A stretch of DNA of 64,000 nt, from contig NZ_ABVL01000009.1 of NCBI RefSeq assembly GCF_000173075.1, forward strand, positions 1 through 64,000. The letters run 5' to 3'. This document shows, piece by piece, positions 18,168-26,904 of this stretch. Below the pieces are notes generated by a model, which made no database searches, was not told the DNA's origin, and worked only from the letters and a program-made list of their open reading frames with translations. Position 1 is the stretch's first letter. Each line of letters starts with the position of its first letter. Made by a program: the position numbers and the translations under genes. The DNA is from Chthoniobacter flavus Ellin428 (GTDB taxonomy: Bacteria > Verrucomicrobiota > Verrucomicrobiia > Chthoniobacterales > Chthoniobacteraceae).

Positions 18168-19256
18168 TCATGACCGCTTTCGCCGGCGCTTCAAGCGACT
18201 CTGCAGGAGAACCAGCACGGCCGATTCCGCGGAACTGAGATGAGCAAATCCGCGACGGATTTTCCCTGCCGCGCGCTGCTGGATGGTGGCGATGGTGTTT
18301 CCCGAAAGGTAGGACTCCAGAATCTCCGGGTGGATATAGCATTTGCGGCACACCGTCGGCGTATTGCCCAGCACCCGCGCTACTGCCTCGATCGCGCGCA
18401 CGATATTCTTCTTCAACTGCCCGCGAAGCGTCACGGCCTCGAACTCCCGCAGGGCAATCGCCGCCAGCACCGTCCCCGCCCAGGTGCGAAAGTCCTTGGC
18501 GGTGAAATCATCGCCGGTGATTTCGCGCAGGTATTCGTTCACATCCTGCGAATCGACGTCGCGGATGGCGCCGCTTTCGTCCTCATAGACGAACAGCTCC
18601 TGGCCGGGCATCTCCTGACACTTCTTCACAATGCGGGCGAGCAGCCGATCGTGAATGCTGATCTCATGCTTCTTGCCGCTTTTCCCGCGAAAAGTGAAAC
18701 GCAACTTCTCCCGATGAACCGCGACATGCCGGTTGCGCATCGTGGTTAGCCCATACGAGTGGTTGTCGCGCGCGTACTCATCATTGCCCACGCGAATCAA
18801 CGTGCTCTCCAGCAACCGCACGATGGTGGCCAGCACCTTTTCCCGGGGCAAACCACGCCGGCGGAGGTCGGCCCGCACACGCCGGCGAATCTTCGGCAGC
18901 ACGTGGGCGAACTCCAGCATCCGGGCAAACTTCGTTTCGTCTCGCTGCTCGCGCCAGCGCTCATGATAGCGGTACTGCTTGCGGCCACGCGCATCGCGGC
19001 CCGTCGCTTGAATGTGGCCGTTTTCGAAGCGACAGATCCACACGTCCGTCCACGCCGGCGGAATCGCCAGGTGCTTGATGCGATTGATCGTTTCCCGATC
19101 GGTGACCCTCCGCCCATCGGGCGCAACGAAGCGAAACCCCTGGCCACTTTTCTTCCGTTGAATACCCGGCTTCTCATCGGACGAATACCGGAGACGAGCT
19201 CGTTTCGCTTCGACGGGAGCGAATACTTTGCTGGCGGAGGAAAACGCAGAAATCAC
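18168..19256 (-). CDS. Type IB DNA topoisomerase (poxvirus/eukaryote type)
   Basis: A 362-residue enzyme that relaxes supercoils through a 3'-phosphotyrosyl intermediate. The N-terminal clamp domain (GFRFVAPDGRRVTD, IPPAWTDVWIC, GRDARGRKQYRYHERWR) is followed by the catalytic core. This has the conserved Arg and Lys residues (RVGNDEYARDNHSYGLTT, RGKSGKKHE), DFRTWAGT, and the nucleophile Tyr307 in CRKCYIHPEIL. Bacterial TopIB is often stress- or DNA-repair-associated, and neighbours here include a DksA-like protein and DUF892 proteins. It is followed within one base by the FAD oxidoreductase. Confidence 0.93.
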   Translation of the reverse strand: MISAFSSASKVFAPVEAKRARLRYSSDEKPGIQRKKSGQGFRFVAPDGRRVTDRETINRIKHLAIPPAWTDVWICRFENGHIQATGRDARGRKQYRYHERWREQRDETKFARMLEFAHVLPKIRRRVRADLRRRGLPREKVLATIVRLLESTLIRVGNDEYARDNHSYGLTTMRNRHVAVHREKLRFTFRGKSGKKHEISIHDRLLARIVKKCQEMPGQELFVYEDESGAIRDVDSQDVNEYLREITGDDFTAKDFRTWAGTVLAAIALREFEAVTLRGQLKKNIVRAIEAVARVLGNTPTVCRKCYIHPEILESYLSGNTIATIQQRAAGKIRRGFAHLSSAESAVLVLLQSRLKRRRKRS

Positions 19257-19301
19257 CGTCCACCGAATCGCAACCCACTGCGGTCGCGGCTGTTGTCGGG
19301 G

Positions 19302-19865
19302 CTACCCGTCCTTCCTGTCGCCAGGCTCGTTTGCAGATTCGGCAGGAACGTCCTCGTCTTCCACCCGTGGCGGCCGACCCTCGTCCAAATCCCCCAGCGT
19401 CCCGAGTTTCACCTTCGACGCCTCCCCACGTGCCTCGAACTCCGCCTGCGCCTCTCGCGTGAATCGCGCCCACGGCACCGCCTTCAGTCTCTCCGCAGGA
19501 ATCGGTTGGCCGGTGAGTTCACACACGCCATAGGTCCCCTCCTCAATCTTTGAGAGGGCATGATTGATCTCCACCAGCAAATCCTGATCGTGCGACAGGA
19601 CTCCCCTGCTCTCATCCGCCTGGTTGAGATCGGTGGCGGTATCGGCGAGGCCGTCTTGAATCGGATTCGGATTGGCCTCGCGCGCGGTGGTGGCCAGACC
19701 GCTCACCAGATCAATGCAATGATCCCGTTCTCGCAACAGCGCGTCGTAATAACCTCGCCACCGTGGATCGATTTTTTTCCGGTCCGTCATTGCGCCGGCG
19801 CCCGTGCCGTCGCGGCCGAAGCCCGGCGCCGAAGCCGGCGAAGTTTCATTGGTTGGATCTGCCAT
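19302..19865 (-). CDS. DksA/TraR family protein with degenerate zinc site
   Basis: A 187-residue protein from ATG 19865 (MADPTNETS). The core (LVEINHALSKIEEGTYGVCELTGQPIPAERLKAVPWARF) is the DksA/TraR C-terminal globular segment. Of the four zinc Cys positions, only the Cys in YGVCELTG remains, so zinc binding is probably lost, as in cysteine-poor DksA variants. Acidic residues in the coiled-coil tip region (DGLADTATDLNQADES) remain. The family modulates RNA polymerase with ppGpp, normally under stress or starvation. It ends 46 bp before the topoisomerase start and may share its transcript. Confidence 0.8.
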   Translation of the reverse strand: MADPTNETSPASAPGFGRDGTGAGAMTDRKKIDPRWRGYYDALLRERDHCIDLVSGLATTAREANPNPIQDGLADTATDLNQADESRGVLSHDQDLLVEINHALSKIEEGTYGVCELTGQPIPAERLKAVPWARFTREAQAEFEARGEASKVKLGTLGDLDEGRPPRVEDEDVPAESANEPGDRKDG

Positions 19866-20077
19866 AACGGAAATCTCCTTTCTCATTCTTCGCATTCACC
19901 GCTGCCGTGGTCCCCTGCGATTTGCCGCTCATCATCACACTGCGGCGCTGTTCTCCGGGATTTCCATCTGCGCGGCGGAAAGCGATGACTTTGCGGATAC
20001 ACGAGACAGGCTTTCCCCTGATTGGCAGGCCACGAGGAGTTCCCTAGCATCCGGATTCGCTATCTCGTTTGGGTAGC

Positions 20078-20120
20078 AAAAAAGCCCCACTCTGCCGAGT
20101 GCGATCCGGCAGAGTGGGGC
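20078..20120 (-). terminator. Strong intrinsic terminator, minus-strand polarity
   Basis: GCCCCACTCTGCCG (20084-20097) pairs with its complement at 20107-20120. On the minus strand the stem is followed by six T residues. No annotated minus-strand gene lies immediately upstream, which suggests a small unannotated transcript. Confidence 0.8.
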
Positions 20121-20255
20121 AATGTGCAGAGCATGAGGAACCCGCACTCCGGGAAGCCTGACCGGCGAACCTGACTCGGCAAGCGGGGCGAAACCCGACC
20201 GGCAGCGGCAACTCTGATCAGTCCAAGACGCGAGGGGAATCGAACTCATCAATAC
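20078..20255 (-). ncRNA. Candidate small RNA ending at the 20078 terminator
   Basis: The minus-strand DNA between the SDR start region and the terminator is GC-rich. It contains repeated short units of the form CGGGTTTCGCC / CAGGTTCGCC / CAGGCTTCCC / CGGGTTCC spaced about 15-25 bases apart. It has no plausible protein beyond a 105-codon ORF with a random composition. A terminated transcript antisense to the SDR leader is therefore possible. No known RNA family was recognised. Confidence 0.25.
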
Positions 20256-20260
20256 TCGTC

Positions 20261-21151
20261 ATGAACACCACCGCTACTTCCAGAGATCCACGCACTCGCG
20301 AACCGCAACCGCCTTTCGAGGGCCAGCAACGCATTGCGCCGCCGGGTGAGACTACCGAGATGAACCCTCGCCCCGACCACGGGGAAGAATCCTATCGCGG
20401 CAATGGTCTCCTGCAGGACTTCGCCGCGGTGATTACCGGAGCCGATAGCGGTATCGGTCGCGCGGTGGCTCTCGCCTTTGCCCGGGAAGGCGCCAACGTC
20501 GTCATCTCCTATCTCAATGAAGAAGAGGATGCCGCCGAGACAGAAAAGTGGGTGACGAAGGCCGGTCGAAAGGCGCTGCGCATCGGCGGTGACATTCGTG
20601 ACGAGAGCCATTGCGAAGGAATCATCAAACAATGCCTGCAGAAATTCGGGCGGATCGATGTGCTGGTCAATAACGCGGCCTATCAAAGCACGCATCCGGA
20701 AGTGGAGGAAATCTCCACCGAGGAATTCGACCGTGCTTTCAAGACGAATGTCTATGCGACATTCTTCCTCAGCCGGGCGGCGCTGCGACACATGAATCCG
20801 GGGTCGGTCATTATCAATACGACCTCCATCCAGGGCTTCGATCCCAGCGGTCATCTCCTGCATTACGCCGCGACCAAAGGAGCGATCGCTAACATGACCC
20901 GGACCATGGCGGAACTGGCCAGCAAGAAAGGCGTCCGCGTCAACGGCGTTGCTCCTGGTCCCGTATGGACTCCGCTGATTCCATCGACGATGGAGATGGA
21001 GAGAGTGAAGAAATTTGGCGCGGACAGTTTGTTCGAGCGTCCCGCCCAACCAGCCGAAATGGCTCCTATTTATGTGTTCCTCGCCTCGCCCCTCGCGAGC
21101 TTCGTCACCGGCGAAATCTATGGCGCCACTGGCGGCAGGACACCGCTGTAA
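20261..21151 (+). CDS. SDR family oxidoreductase (YdaD/YhdF type)
   Basis: A 296-residue short-chain dehydrogenase with the long N-terminal extension (about 45 residues, Pro-rich, GHGEESY-like) typical of the stress-induced YdaD/YghA group. The cofactor motif is ADSGIGRAVALAFAREGANV, followed by DVLVNNAAYQ. The catalytic set is Ser in NTTSIQGF, Tyr in HYAATKGA and the following Lys. It reduces an aldehyde or ketone with NAD(P)H, but the natural substrate is unknown. In many bacteria this family belongs to the general stress regulon, which fits the DUF892 and USP neighbours. Confidence 0.9.
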   Translation: MNTTATSRDPRTREPQPPFEGQQRIAPPGETTEMNPRPDHGEESYRGNGLLQDFAAVITGADSGIGRAVALAFAREGANVVISYLNEEEDAAETEKWVTKAGRKALRIGGDIRDESHCEGIIKQCLQKFGRIDVLVNNAAYQSTHPEVEEISTEEFDRAFKTNVYATFFLSRAALRHMNPGSVIINTTSIQGFDPSGHLLHYAATKGAIANMTRTMAELASKKGVRVNGVAPGPVWTPLIPSTMEMERVKKFGADSLFERPAQPAEMAPIYVFLASPLASFVTGEIYGATGGRTPL

Positions 21152-21301
21152 ACACCCCTCGCGGGGAAAGGATCAACCGGAGAAATCTCTTAATCCCTAA
21201 TCTCCAATCCGGGTTACCTATTCATTCCTCTTCTTTGGCCTCTTCGCTGTTTCAAGTGGGTGGCTTACGAACTGCCTATGCTCGCGGTGAAATCATCGTA
21301 G

Positions 21302-21665
21302 TGCGCGCGAAGCGCCCCGAAAAAACGTGTCATCCTGAGCGGAGCAGGGAAACATGGGCGGAGTCGAAGGACCTCTGATCTCCGTGGGTTTTTGCGCGGA
21401 GCCGTGTAACCGAACGACGGGATTGCGATACAATCGTTGCTGTTATTCGCTAAACCATGATCTTTGCCGTACTGAAGAAGGGGGAAGTCCAATATCCTCT
21501 CTTCACCCGCTTCACCGAGAAGACATTTTCTCTTCGAGAGCTTACCGACGCTCCGCGCAAAAACCCACAGAGATCAGAGGTCCTTCGACTCCGCCCATGC
21601 TTCCCCGCTGCGCTCAGGATGACAACGATGGTTGGGGCGCTTCGCGCTCACTGCCATAATTTCAC
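21302..21665. repeat. Family B composite inverted repeat, copies 4 and 5
   Basis: The copy at 21302-21404 (GTCATCCTGAGCGGAGC... to GGCGGAGTCGAAGGACC) is the inverse of the copy at 21547-21665. The roughly 140 bp between them hold no recognised gene. The whole 21152-21698 gap is otherwise empty. Confidence 0.75.
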
Positions 21666-21698
21666 CGCGGGGCAAACGCCAAGCCGTTGGCACCCACT

Positions 21699-23225
21699 TC
21701 AAACAGCGAAGAGCCCTTCTTTGGGATCACTCAGAGGCGCCTCGGCTGGCCCAGCCATCACTTCGCCGGTAGCCATGAAACGCGATCCATGACAGGGACA
21801 ATCCCAAGTCTTCTCAACGCCATTCCAGCGCACGATACAGCCCATATGCGGACAGACGGCTGACTTCACACTCACTTTCCCTTGCGGATCGCGATAGGCG
21901 GCCATCTTTTTACCGTCGAGCAGAATCACCTTCCCTTCGCCGCGCGCCACGGCGCGAAGAGAATTGGCGCCGGGCTTTTCCAGGCTCTGCTTCAGCATGT
22001 AGTAAGGATAGTCCTTGTTTTCCTTCAGGTAATTCCACGTGCCGCCGAACAGCGTCTTGCGATGAACATCGAACAGTGAACTCCACGGATTGCGACGGCC
22101 GGCAAAGGCATCGCACGCCATCATCGCCCCCAGCGTCCCAAAGGTCATGCCGTTGCCGGAAAATCCCGTGGCTATGAATTGGCGGGGAACGATCTCACCG
22201 ATGTAAGGAAGGCCATCGTTTGTCTCGACCACCTGTCCAGACCACCAGTGATCGATCGTGATCTTCGGGAAGATTTGACGGAGCCGCTTCTCGACGCGTT
22301 CGTAGTGCTTCTGGGGATCGCGAGCCTGGCCGGTCTTGTGATCGGCGCCTCCCAGAATGGCATAGTCGTGATCGCGATATCGATCGATGCGTAGATAAAA
22401 GTAAGGGGAGCCGGTATCCCAAAAGGACGCGTCCGGCAGAATATCCGGCTGGATATTGGCCCCGATAGCATAGGTGTTATAGGAGGCTAGTTTGGTCTGG
22501 AAAAGGGCGGCGCTGGCGGTGTTCGTGGCGCCTTGCAAAGGGACGTGCGTGGCAATGACGATGTATTTTCCGCGAACGGTATGGTCATTGGCCTGGACGG
22601 TGGGCGGATCGATCTCGATGGACGACGCCTCCGACTTTTCAAACACGTGGCAGCCCTCTTTTCGCAGCACACGCAAAAGACCACGCAAATACTTTGCCGG
22701 ATTGAATTTTGCCTGGTCGGCAAAAGCGACGCCCGGCACGCGCATTAACGGTACTTCATCGATGTAGATCGCATCGAATCCCAGTTCACCCGCGAGACGG
22801 GCATCTTCCTGCAGGCTGGGCGCCTCCTCCCGCCCCTTTCGCGGGAGTGCGTGGAGATATCCCGGCACCCACCGAAACTCACAGTCGATCTGCTCGTCGT
22901 CGACGATCTGATGGATCTGCCGCACGGCCGCGAGGCCGGCGTCCCACGTGGCCTGCGCGTGGTTGTGCCCAAAGCGTTGCACCAGATCGCTCAAGCGAGT
23001 GTCCGTGACATAGGTGAGATGCGCGGTGGTGTGGGCCGTTTCCCCGGAAACGAGGCGTCCCCGCTCCAGCAGGGCCACGGACGCGCCGGCCTTGCGGAGA
23101 AGATAGGCGGCGGTGATTCCGGTGATACCACCGCCGATGACGATGACATCGACTTTTAGGTCTTTTCCCAAGCGGGCGAATTTCGGCATCTTCGCGGTGT
23201 CCGGCCAAAGTGGTGTCGTTTTCAT
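21699..23225 (-). CDS. FAD-dependent oxidoreductase with C-terminal Rieske [2Fe-2S] domain
   Basis: A 508-residue protein from ATG 23225 (MKTTPLWPDTAKMPKFARLGKDL); the ORF extends to 23774 only through non-family sequence. VDVIVIGGGITGITAAYLLRKAGASVALLERGR is the FAD Rossmann motif and FIATGFSGNGMTFGTLGA the C-terminal FAD contact. The last 90 residues form a Rieske domain with ligands in CPHMGC and CPCHGSRF. The architecture is that of the family often found in soil bacteria, possibly passing electrons from an amine-type substrate to an Fe-S centre. It is divergent from a copper storage protein gene, with 216 bp between the start codons. Confidence 0.88.
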   Translation of the reverse strand: MKTTPLWPDTAKMPKFARLGKDLKVDVIVIGGGITGITAAYLLRKAGASVALLERGRLVSGETAHTTAHLTYVTDTRLSDLVQRFGHNHAQATWDAGLAAVRQIHQIVDDEQIDCEFRWVPGYLHALPRKGREEAPSLQEDARLAGELGFDAIYIDEVPLMRVPGVAFADQAKFNPAKYLRGLLRVLRKEGCHVFEKSEASSIEIDPPTVQANDHTVRGKYIVIATHVPLQGATNTASAALFQTKLASYNTYAIGANIQPDILPDASFWDTGSPYFYLRIDRYRDHDYAILGGADHKTGQARDPQKHYERVEKRLRQIFPKITIDHWWSGQVVETNDGLPYIGEIVPRQFIATGFSGNGMTFGTLGAMMACDAFAGRRNPWSSLFDVHRKTLFGGTWNYLKENKDYPYYMLKQSLEKPGANSLRAVARGEGKVILLDGKKMAAYRDPQGKVSVKSAVCPHMGCIVRWNGVEKTWDCPCHGSRFMATGEVMAGPAEAPLSDPKEGLFAV

Positions 23226-23441
23226 GCGGTATAGAAAGGAGTTCGATGCTCCTCGGTGAGACGGGCTTGTGACGCGCCGATTTCTTTTTCGCGGAAAGCC
23301 TCGGCGAACAGCAAATGAGGGTGGCCCCTGATCTCCAACACCGTGGGTGCATGCGTAAGATAAGGTTACGAACCGATCGATCCCCCGCTCCGTTGGCCTA
23401 CGCCCACGGTGGCGATAGCCATATACCCAAGAATCAATCCT

Positions 23442-23792
23442 ATGGACCCTGAGAAATACCAAGCTTGCATTGAAGCCTGCCACGCCTGCGTCACCGCCTG
23501 CGAAAACTGTGCCGCCTCCTGTCTGGAGGAAGACGACGTCGAAATGATGGTCGGCTGCATCGAGCTCGACCGCAGTTGCGCTGATATCTGCGCATTGGCC
23601 GCGCGCGAAATGGCGCGTGATTCCGATTTCGCCGTCCGCGTCTGCGCGATTTGCGCGGAAGTCTGCGAAGCCTGCGGGACGGAATGCGGCCGGCACAAGA
23701 TGGATCACTGTCAGCACTGTGCCGCGGCCTGCCGGCGCTGCGCGAAACTTTGCCTCGAGATGTCGCAGGCTCACTCCTCACAACCCCTTTAG
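23442..23792 (+). CDS. Four-helix-bundle copper storage protein (Csp family)
   Basis: A 116-residue protein with 19 cysteines, most in CxxxC or CxxC steps along four predicted helices (for example QACIEACHACVTACENCAASC, VRVCAICAEVCEACGTEC). This is the pattern of the Csp family, which binds many Cu(I) ions in the bundle core. No signal peptide is visible, so it would be cytoplasmic (Csp3-like). Copper enzymes elsewhere in the window (NirK, cbb3 oxidase) and the SCO and CcoI assembly proteins give it possible clients. The start ATG at 23442 begins at the family N-terminus (MDPEKYQAC). Confidence 0.88.
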   Translation: MDPEKYQACIEACHACVTACENCAASCLEEDDVEMMVGCIELDRSCADICALAAREMARDSDFAVRVCAICAEVCEACGTECGRHKMDHCQHCAAACRRCAKLCLEMSQAHSSQPL

Positions 23793-23812
23793 CGGAATCG
23801 ACGGCCAGCCTT

Positions 23813-24331
23813 CTACTTTTCCAGCGCCTTTTTCAAGGTGTTGAAGGCGGCGACCTCTTTGCCTTCCTCCAGGAAAGACATGGCCTGTCGGATTTGCCGC
23901 TTGAGTTGCGCGACGTCATGAGATTCATGGTCCGCGGTCTCCGTGGCGAAGGGAATCACGTTCAGATCGGGCGAAGCCGTTGATTTCCGTCTCACAGAGA
24001 CCGGTGGTTTTCTCTTCTTCGGACGAGGCGCCCGGTCCTTTTTGGGCAGCTCCGGCGACTTGAAGAGATCGTATTTGATGCCGACCACCTTGCTGCCGGC
24101 GAAACGCTGAATCGATTTGGGGAAAATCAGAAATTGACGATTCGTTCCCTTTTCGAAGCCGACGAGACCGTGATCCGCCGCTTTGCCCGTCGAGTTTTGG
24201 ATCAAAGTCATGACGCGGTGCGCCTTGATGGCTGCCTGAAGTGTCCGGTCCTTGGCGGGATCCATTAGCGCCAGATACGTCTGAGGCTTTCCGCTCTTTT
24301 CCGTGACGGTCGCGAATCGTGCGGTTTTCAC
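23813..24331 (-). CDS. Hypothetical protein, 172 residues
   Basis: No domain was recognised with certainty. The N-terminal 95 residues look folded (TYLALMDPAKDRTLQAAIKAHRVMTLIQ ... LIFPKSIQRFAGSKVVGIKYDLF). A basic, Lys/Arg/Pro-rich linker follows (KKDRAPRPKKRKPPVSVRRK), then a charged helix (LKRQIRQAMSFLEEGKEVAAFNTLKKALEK). The linker suggests nucleic-acid contact, but that is only inference. It converges with the copper storage gene 20 bp away and is divergent from the isochorismatase-like gene. Confidence 0.7.
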   Translation of the reverse strand: MKTARFATVTEKSGKPQTYLALMDPAKDRTLQAAIKAHRVMTLIQNSTGKAADHGLVGFEKGTNRQFLIFPKSIQRFAGSKVVGIKYDLFKSPELPKKDRAPRPKKRKPPVSVRRKSTASPDLNVIPFATETADHESHDVAQLKRQIRQAMSFLEEGKEVAAFNTLKKALEK

Positions 24332-24421
24332 ACTTGGAGATCGTCAGCGCCGCGGCTCGCGGATTGTTCCTGTTTTCTCCATGAAGCGCGCCTCGCCCGC
24401 TGGAAGCGAAACCTGTGTGCA

Positions 24422-25012
24422 ATGAAAACACCTCGCGATCCTCACGGTGTGGCCCCGGACAAATCGGAGTGGGCCCTGCTGCTCATCGACGTCATTAACG
24501 ACTTCGATTTTCCAGAGGGTCCCAAGTTATTGCGCTTCGCGCTGCCGGCCGCCCGACGGCTCGTTGCCTTGAAAAAGCGGGCCCATCGGGCGGGTGTTCC
24601 TGCGATCTACGTCAATGACAACTTCGGACGCTGGCGGTCGGATTTTCGCAAACAGGTTGCACGGTGTGTGGATCAGAAGTGTCCCGGCTCGCCGATCGCA
24701 AAACTTCTCCCGCCGGCGGACGATGATTATTTCGTTCTCAAGCCGAAGCATTCCGGCTTCTTCTCCACTTCACTGGACGTTCTCCTGTCTCACTTGGGCG
24801 CGCGAAAGCTGATCCTGACCGGCTTCGCCACGGACATCTGTGTCCTCTTCACGGCGGATGACGCTTATATGCGGGACTATCAGCTTTCCATTCCCGTCGA
24901 CTGCTCCGCGGCAGAAACCGCCGCAGCTCACCGTCGCGCTTGCGAACACATGAAGCGCTTCCTAAAAGCAGATATCCGCCCCTCGGCGAAGCTGCGTTTC
25001 CGAGCTGATTGA
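24422..25012 (+). CDS. Isochorismatase-family cysteine hydrolase
   Basis: A 196-residue protein with the catalytic triad of the family: Asp23 in LLLIDVINDF, a Lys in YFVLKPKHSGFF, and Cys140 in TGFATDICVLFTA preceded by the cis-peptide loop. Relatives include nicotinamidases and N-carbamoyl hydrolases; the substrate is not determined. It starts 90 bp from the divergent hypothetical gene and is followed by a family A repeat. Confidence 0.88.
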   Translation: MKTPRDPHGVAPDKSEWALLLIDVINDFDFPEGPKLLRFALPAARRLVALKKRAHRAGVPAIYVNDNFGRWRSDFRKQVARCVDQKCPGSPIAKLLPPADDDYFVLKPKHSGFFSTSLDVLLSHLGARKLILTGFATDICVLFTADDAYMRDYQLSIPVDCSAAETAAAHRRACEHMKRFLKADIRPSAKLRFRAD

Positions 25013-25399
25013 TAGGCTGTAAAAAAGTGCCCGCGAATCACGCGAATCACGCGAATCACGCGAAACGTATTTTCATTCGAGTCATCTGCGTGATTCGCGG
25101 GCCAAACGAATTCCATGCGAGTCAAATTTCACGTGGCAGCGCACTCTATCGCAGCCCTCCGCCACTACCGAGTCTCGCAGCCCTCGTGTCCGCAATCGGA
25201 GGCCTGCCCATCCGTCAGGCACCCCGTCAGGCACGCGCTGAAACCATGACGTGAACGACATATGGGGGTTCAACCGAGGTCGCCGCGTGCATGTAAAACG
25301 CGCGATCTCTCCGGCCACGGCGAACTTAGGAAGATCCCTGTTCGCAGCGGTTAAAGCAGCGTCTGCCCGCTCTGCGCAATGTGCAGTGAGCAGTGGGGG
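25013..25399. other. Intergenic region with a family A repeat
   Basis: A family A repeat occupies about 25017-25105. The remaining 290 bp has scattered short ORFs on both strands but nothing protein-like. No promoter or RNA was recognised. Confidence 0.6.
25017..25105. repeat. Family A palindromic repeat, copy 7
   Basis: Arms GTGCCCGCGAATCACGC and GTGATTCGCGGGCC are inverted. In the left arm the sub-unit GAATCACGC is repeated in tandem three times, a small internal expansion not seen in other copies. Confidence 0.75.
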
Positions 25400-25735
25400 T
25401 TATTTCACGCGTTCGATGCGAAGGTATCCGCCGCAGTCTGTCGCGCCACCGATCTCGAGGGGGTGGTCCGGCCATTTTTGAAAAAAACCGCCGTAGTGGT
25501 CGGTGACGGCGAGCACCATGACGATTTCATCCAACGTTTGGCCCGGCCGTAGTTTCATCTCCAACTTCTCGTGAAACTGAGGCTGGTCGCTGACGCGTCG
25601 CAGGAGCGGCTTGGAGGTGTGATTGGGGGACTGTTTCCAGACGGTCACAGTCACCTCTTGAAGGGCAGTAATCGTGTGAAACATGAGAGGGATCTCGTGG
25701 TTTCGTTGTGTAAAAGATCCCTCATCAATTTTCAT
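25400..25735 (-). CDS. Hypothetical protein, 111 residues
   Basis: The ORF has normal-looking composition with short beta-strand-like stretches (TALQEVTVTVWK, LDEIVMVLAVTDHY) and ends IGGATDCGGYLRIERVK. No family was recognised. An internal ATG at 25684 (MFHTITALQ) is an alternative start that would give 94 residues. Neighbouring frames are less protein-like, so it is kept as a low-confidence gene. Confidence 0.5.
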   Translation of the reverse strand: MKIDEGSFTQRNHEIPLMFHTITALQEVTVTVWKQSPNHTSKPLLRRVSDQPQFHEKLEMKLRPGQTLDEIVMVLAVTDHYGGFFQKWPDHPLEIGGATDCGGYLRIERVK

Positions 25736-25852
25736 GCCGTTCTCGAAAGCGTCCCTACGAGGGAGGTCGCGCTGGAAATTGTGCCAGCTTGTCTCGACAG
25801 AACCGGGCGCGCCGTCTTCCCGCGTGACAGTTTTTCCTGCTTTCCCTGAGCG

Positions 25853-26893
25853 CTAGGACCGAAGCAACCGCAGGAGATTCGATTGCTTTTGGTCGAGCTG
25901 ATCCATCGTACACTGGGCAGGCTTCTTGTCTGGCCGCCAACGCAGGAGCCTAGTGCCGTGGCGGAAGCGGTTGCCGGTCACATGATCGTAGCAGACTTCG
26001 ACGACCAGCTTCGGATGGAGCGGCTTCCAGACGTTTTCTTTCCCGCGATTCCACCGGCTTGGGCCGCCGGGGGCACTGCCGGTGAAGCCCGGCGGCTCGA
26101 TTAATTTTTCGAGCTTTTTGGTTAGAGCGGGCCGGTCCGCCGCGGCAATGCTGGAGGTGAAACCGACGTGGTTGAGCAAGCCATTCGTATCGTACAGGCC
26201 TAACAACAACGAGCCTACCAACGGGCTCGATGTCCCGTAGCGGAAGCCTCCGACGACACAATCCGCGCTGCGGAAATTCTTAATCTTCTGCATCCCATCC
26301 CGTTCGCCGGATCGATAGGGCAGATCCCGGCGCTTGGCCATGATGCCATCGAGCGTCGCTCCAGTCTGCGAAAGCCATTTCTTCGCCTGGGCAAGCTTCG
26401 GCGTGCTCGGCGAAAGCCGAATCCCATCCTGCCCGGCGAAATATTTCGCCGCAAATTTTTCGAGGCGTGAACGGCGCTCACTGAAAATGGTTTCCAACAA
26501 GGAAGTGCCCTTTTCGTCCGCCAGGAAATCGAAGACGACAAAGATCGCCGGCGTCTCCTGGGCGAGACGCTTTACCCGCGAGGCGGCGGGATGAATGCGC
26601 TGCAGCAGGGCATCGAAAGAAAATCCCCGGCCTTCCGGCACGGCAATCTCGCCGTCGAGAACAAACCGCGGCGCTTTGAGCTTTCCCAACGCGGCTGCTA
26701 CTTCCGGAAAATAGCGGGTCAGCGATTGCGAGGACTTCGATTGCAGCTCCACGCTTTTTCCGTCTCGAAAGGCAACACATCGAAATCCGTCCCATTTCGG
26801 CTCATACTGCCATTCCTTGCCCGTAGGAATCGTCTCGACCGACAAGGCCTCCATGGGAGGAAGCGGAGGATGGATTGGCAACGAAGCCGGCAT
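25853..26893 (-). CDS. ATP-dependent DNA ligase
   Basis: A 346-residue ligase from ATG 26893 (MPASLPIHPPLPPMEAL); longer readings overlap the Nramp gene. The nucleotidyltransferase motif I is YEPKWDGFR, with the catalytic Lys that takes AMP from ATP. FVLDGEIAVP (motif III), FVVFDFL (IIIa), DGIMAKRRDLPY (IV) and the AxCVVGGFRYG region (V) follow, then an OB-fold domain (VVEVCYDHVTGNRFRHGTRLLRWRPDK). The size fits the LigC/LigD ligase group used in end joining or repair. It overlaps none of its neighbours; the Nramp gene ends 11 bp upstream, so the two are probably co-transcribed. Confidence 0.92.
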   Translation of the reverse strand: MPASLPIHPPLPPMEALSVETIPTGKEWQYEPKWDGFRCVAFRDGKSVELQSKSSQSLTRYFPEVAAALGKLKAPRFVLDGEIAVPEGRGFSFDALLQRIHPAASRVKRLAQETPAIFVVFDFLADEKGTSLLETIFSERRSRLEKFAAKYFAGQDGIRLSPSTPKLAQAKKWLSQTGATLDGIMAKRRDLPYRSGERDGMQKIKNFRSADCVVGGFRYGTSSPLVGSLLLGLYDTNGLLNHVGFTSSIAAADRPALTKKLEKLIEPPGFTGSAPGGPSRWNRGKENVWKPLHPKLVVEVCYDHVTGNRFRHGTRLLRWRPDKKPAQCTMDQLDQKQSNLLRLLRS

Positions 26894-26904
26894 GGGCGAA
26901 TTCC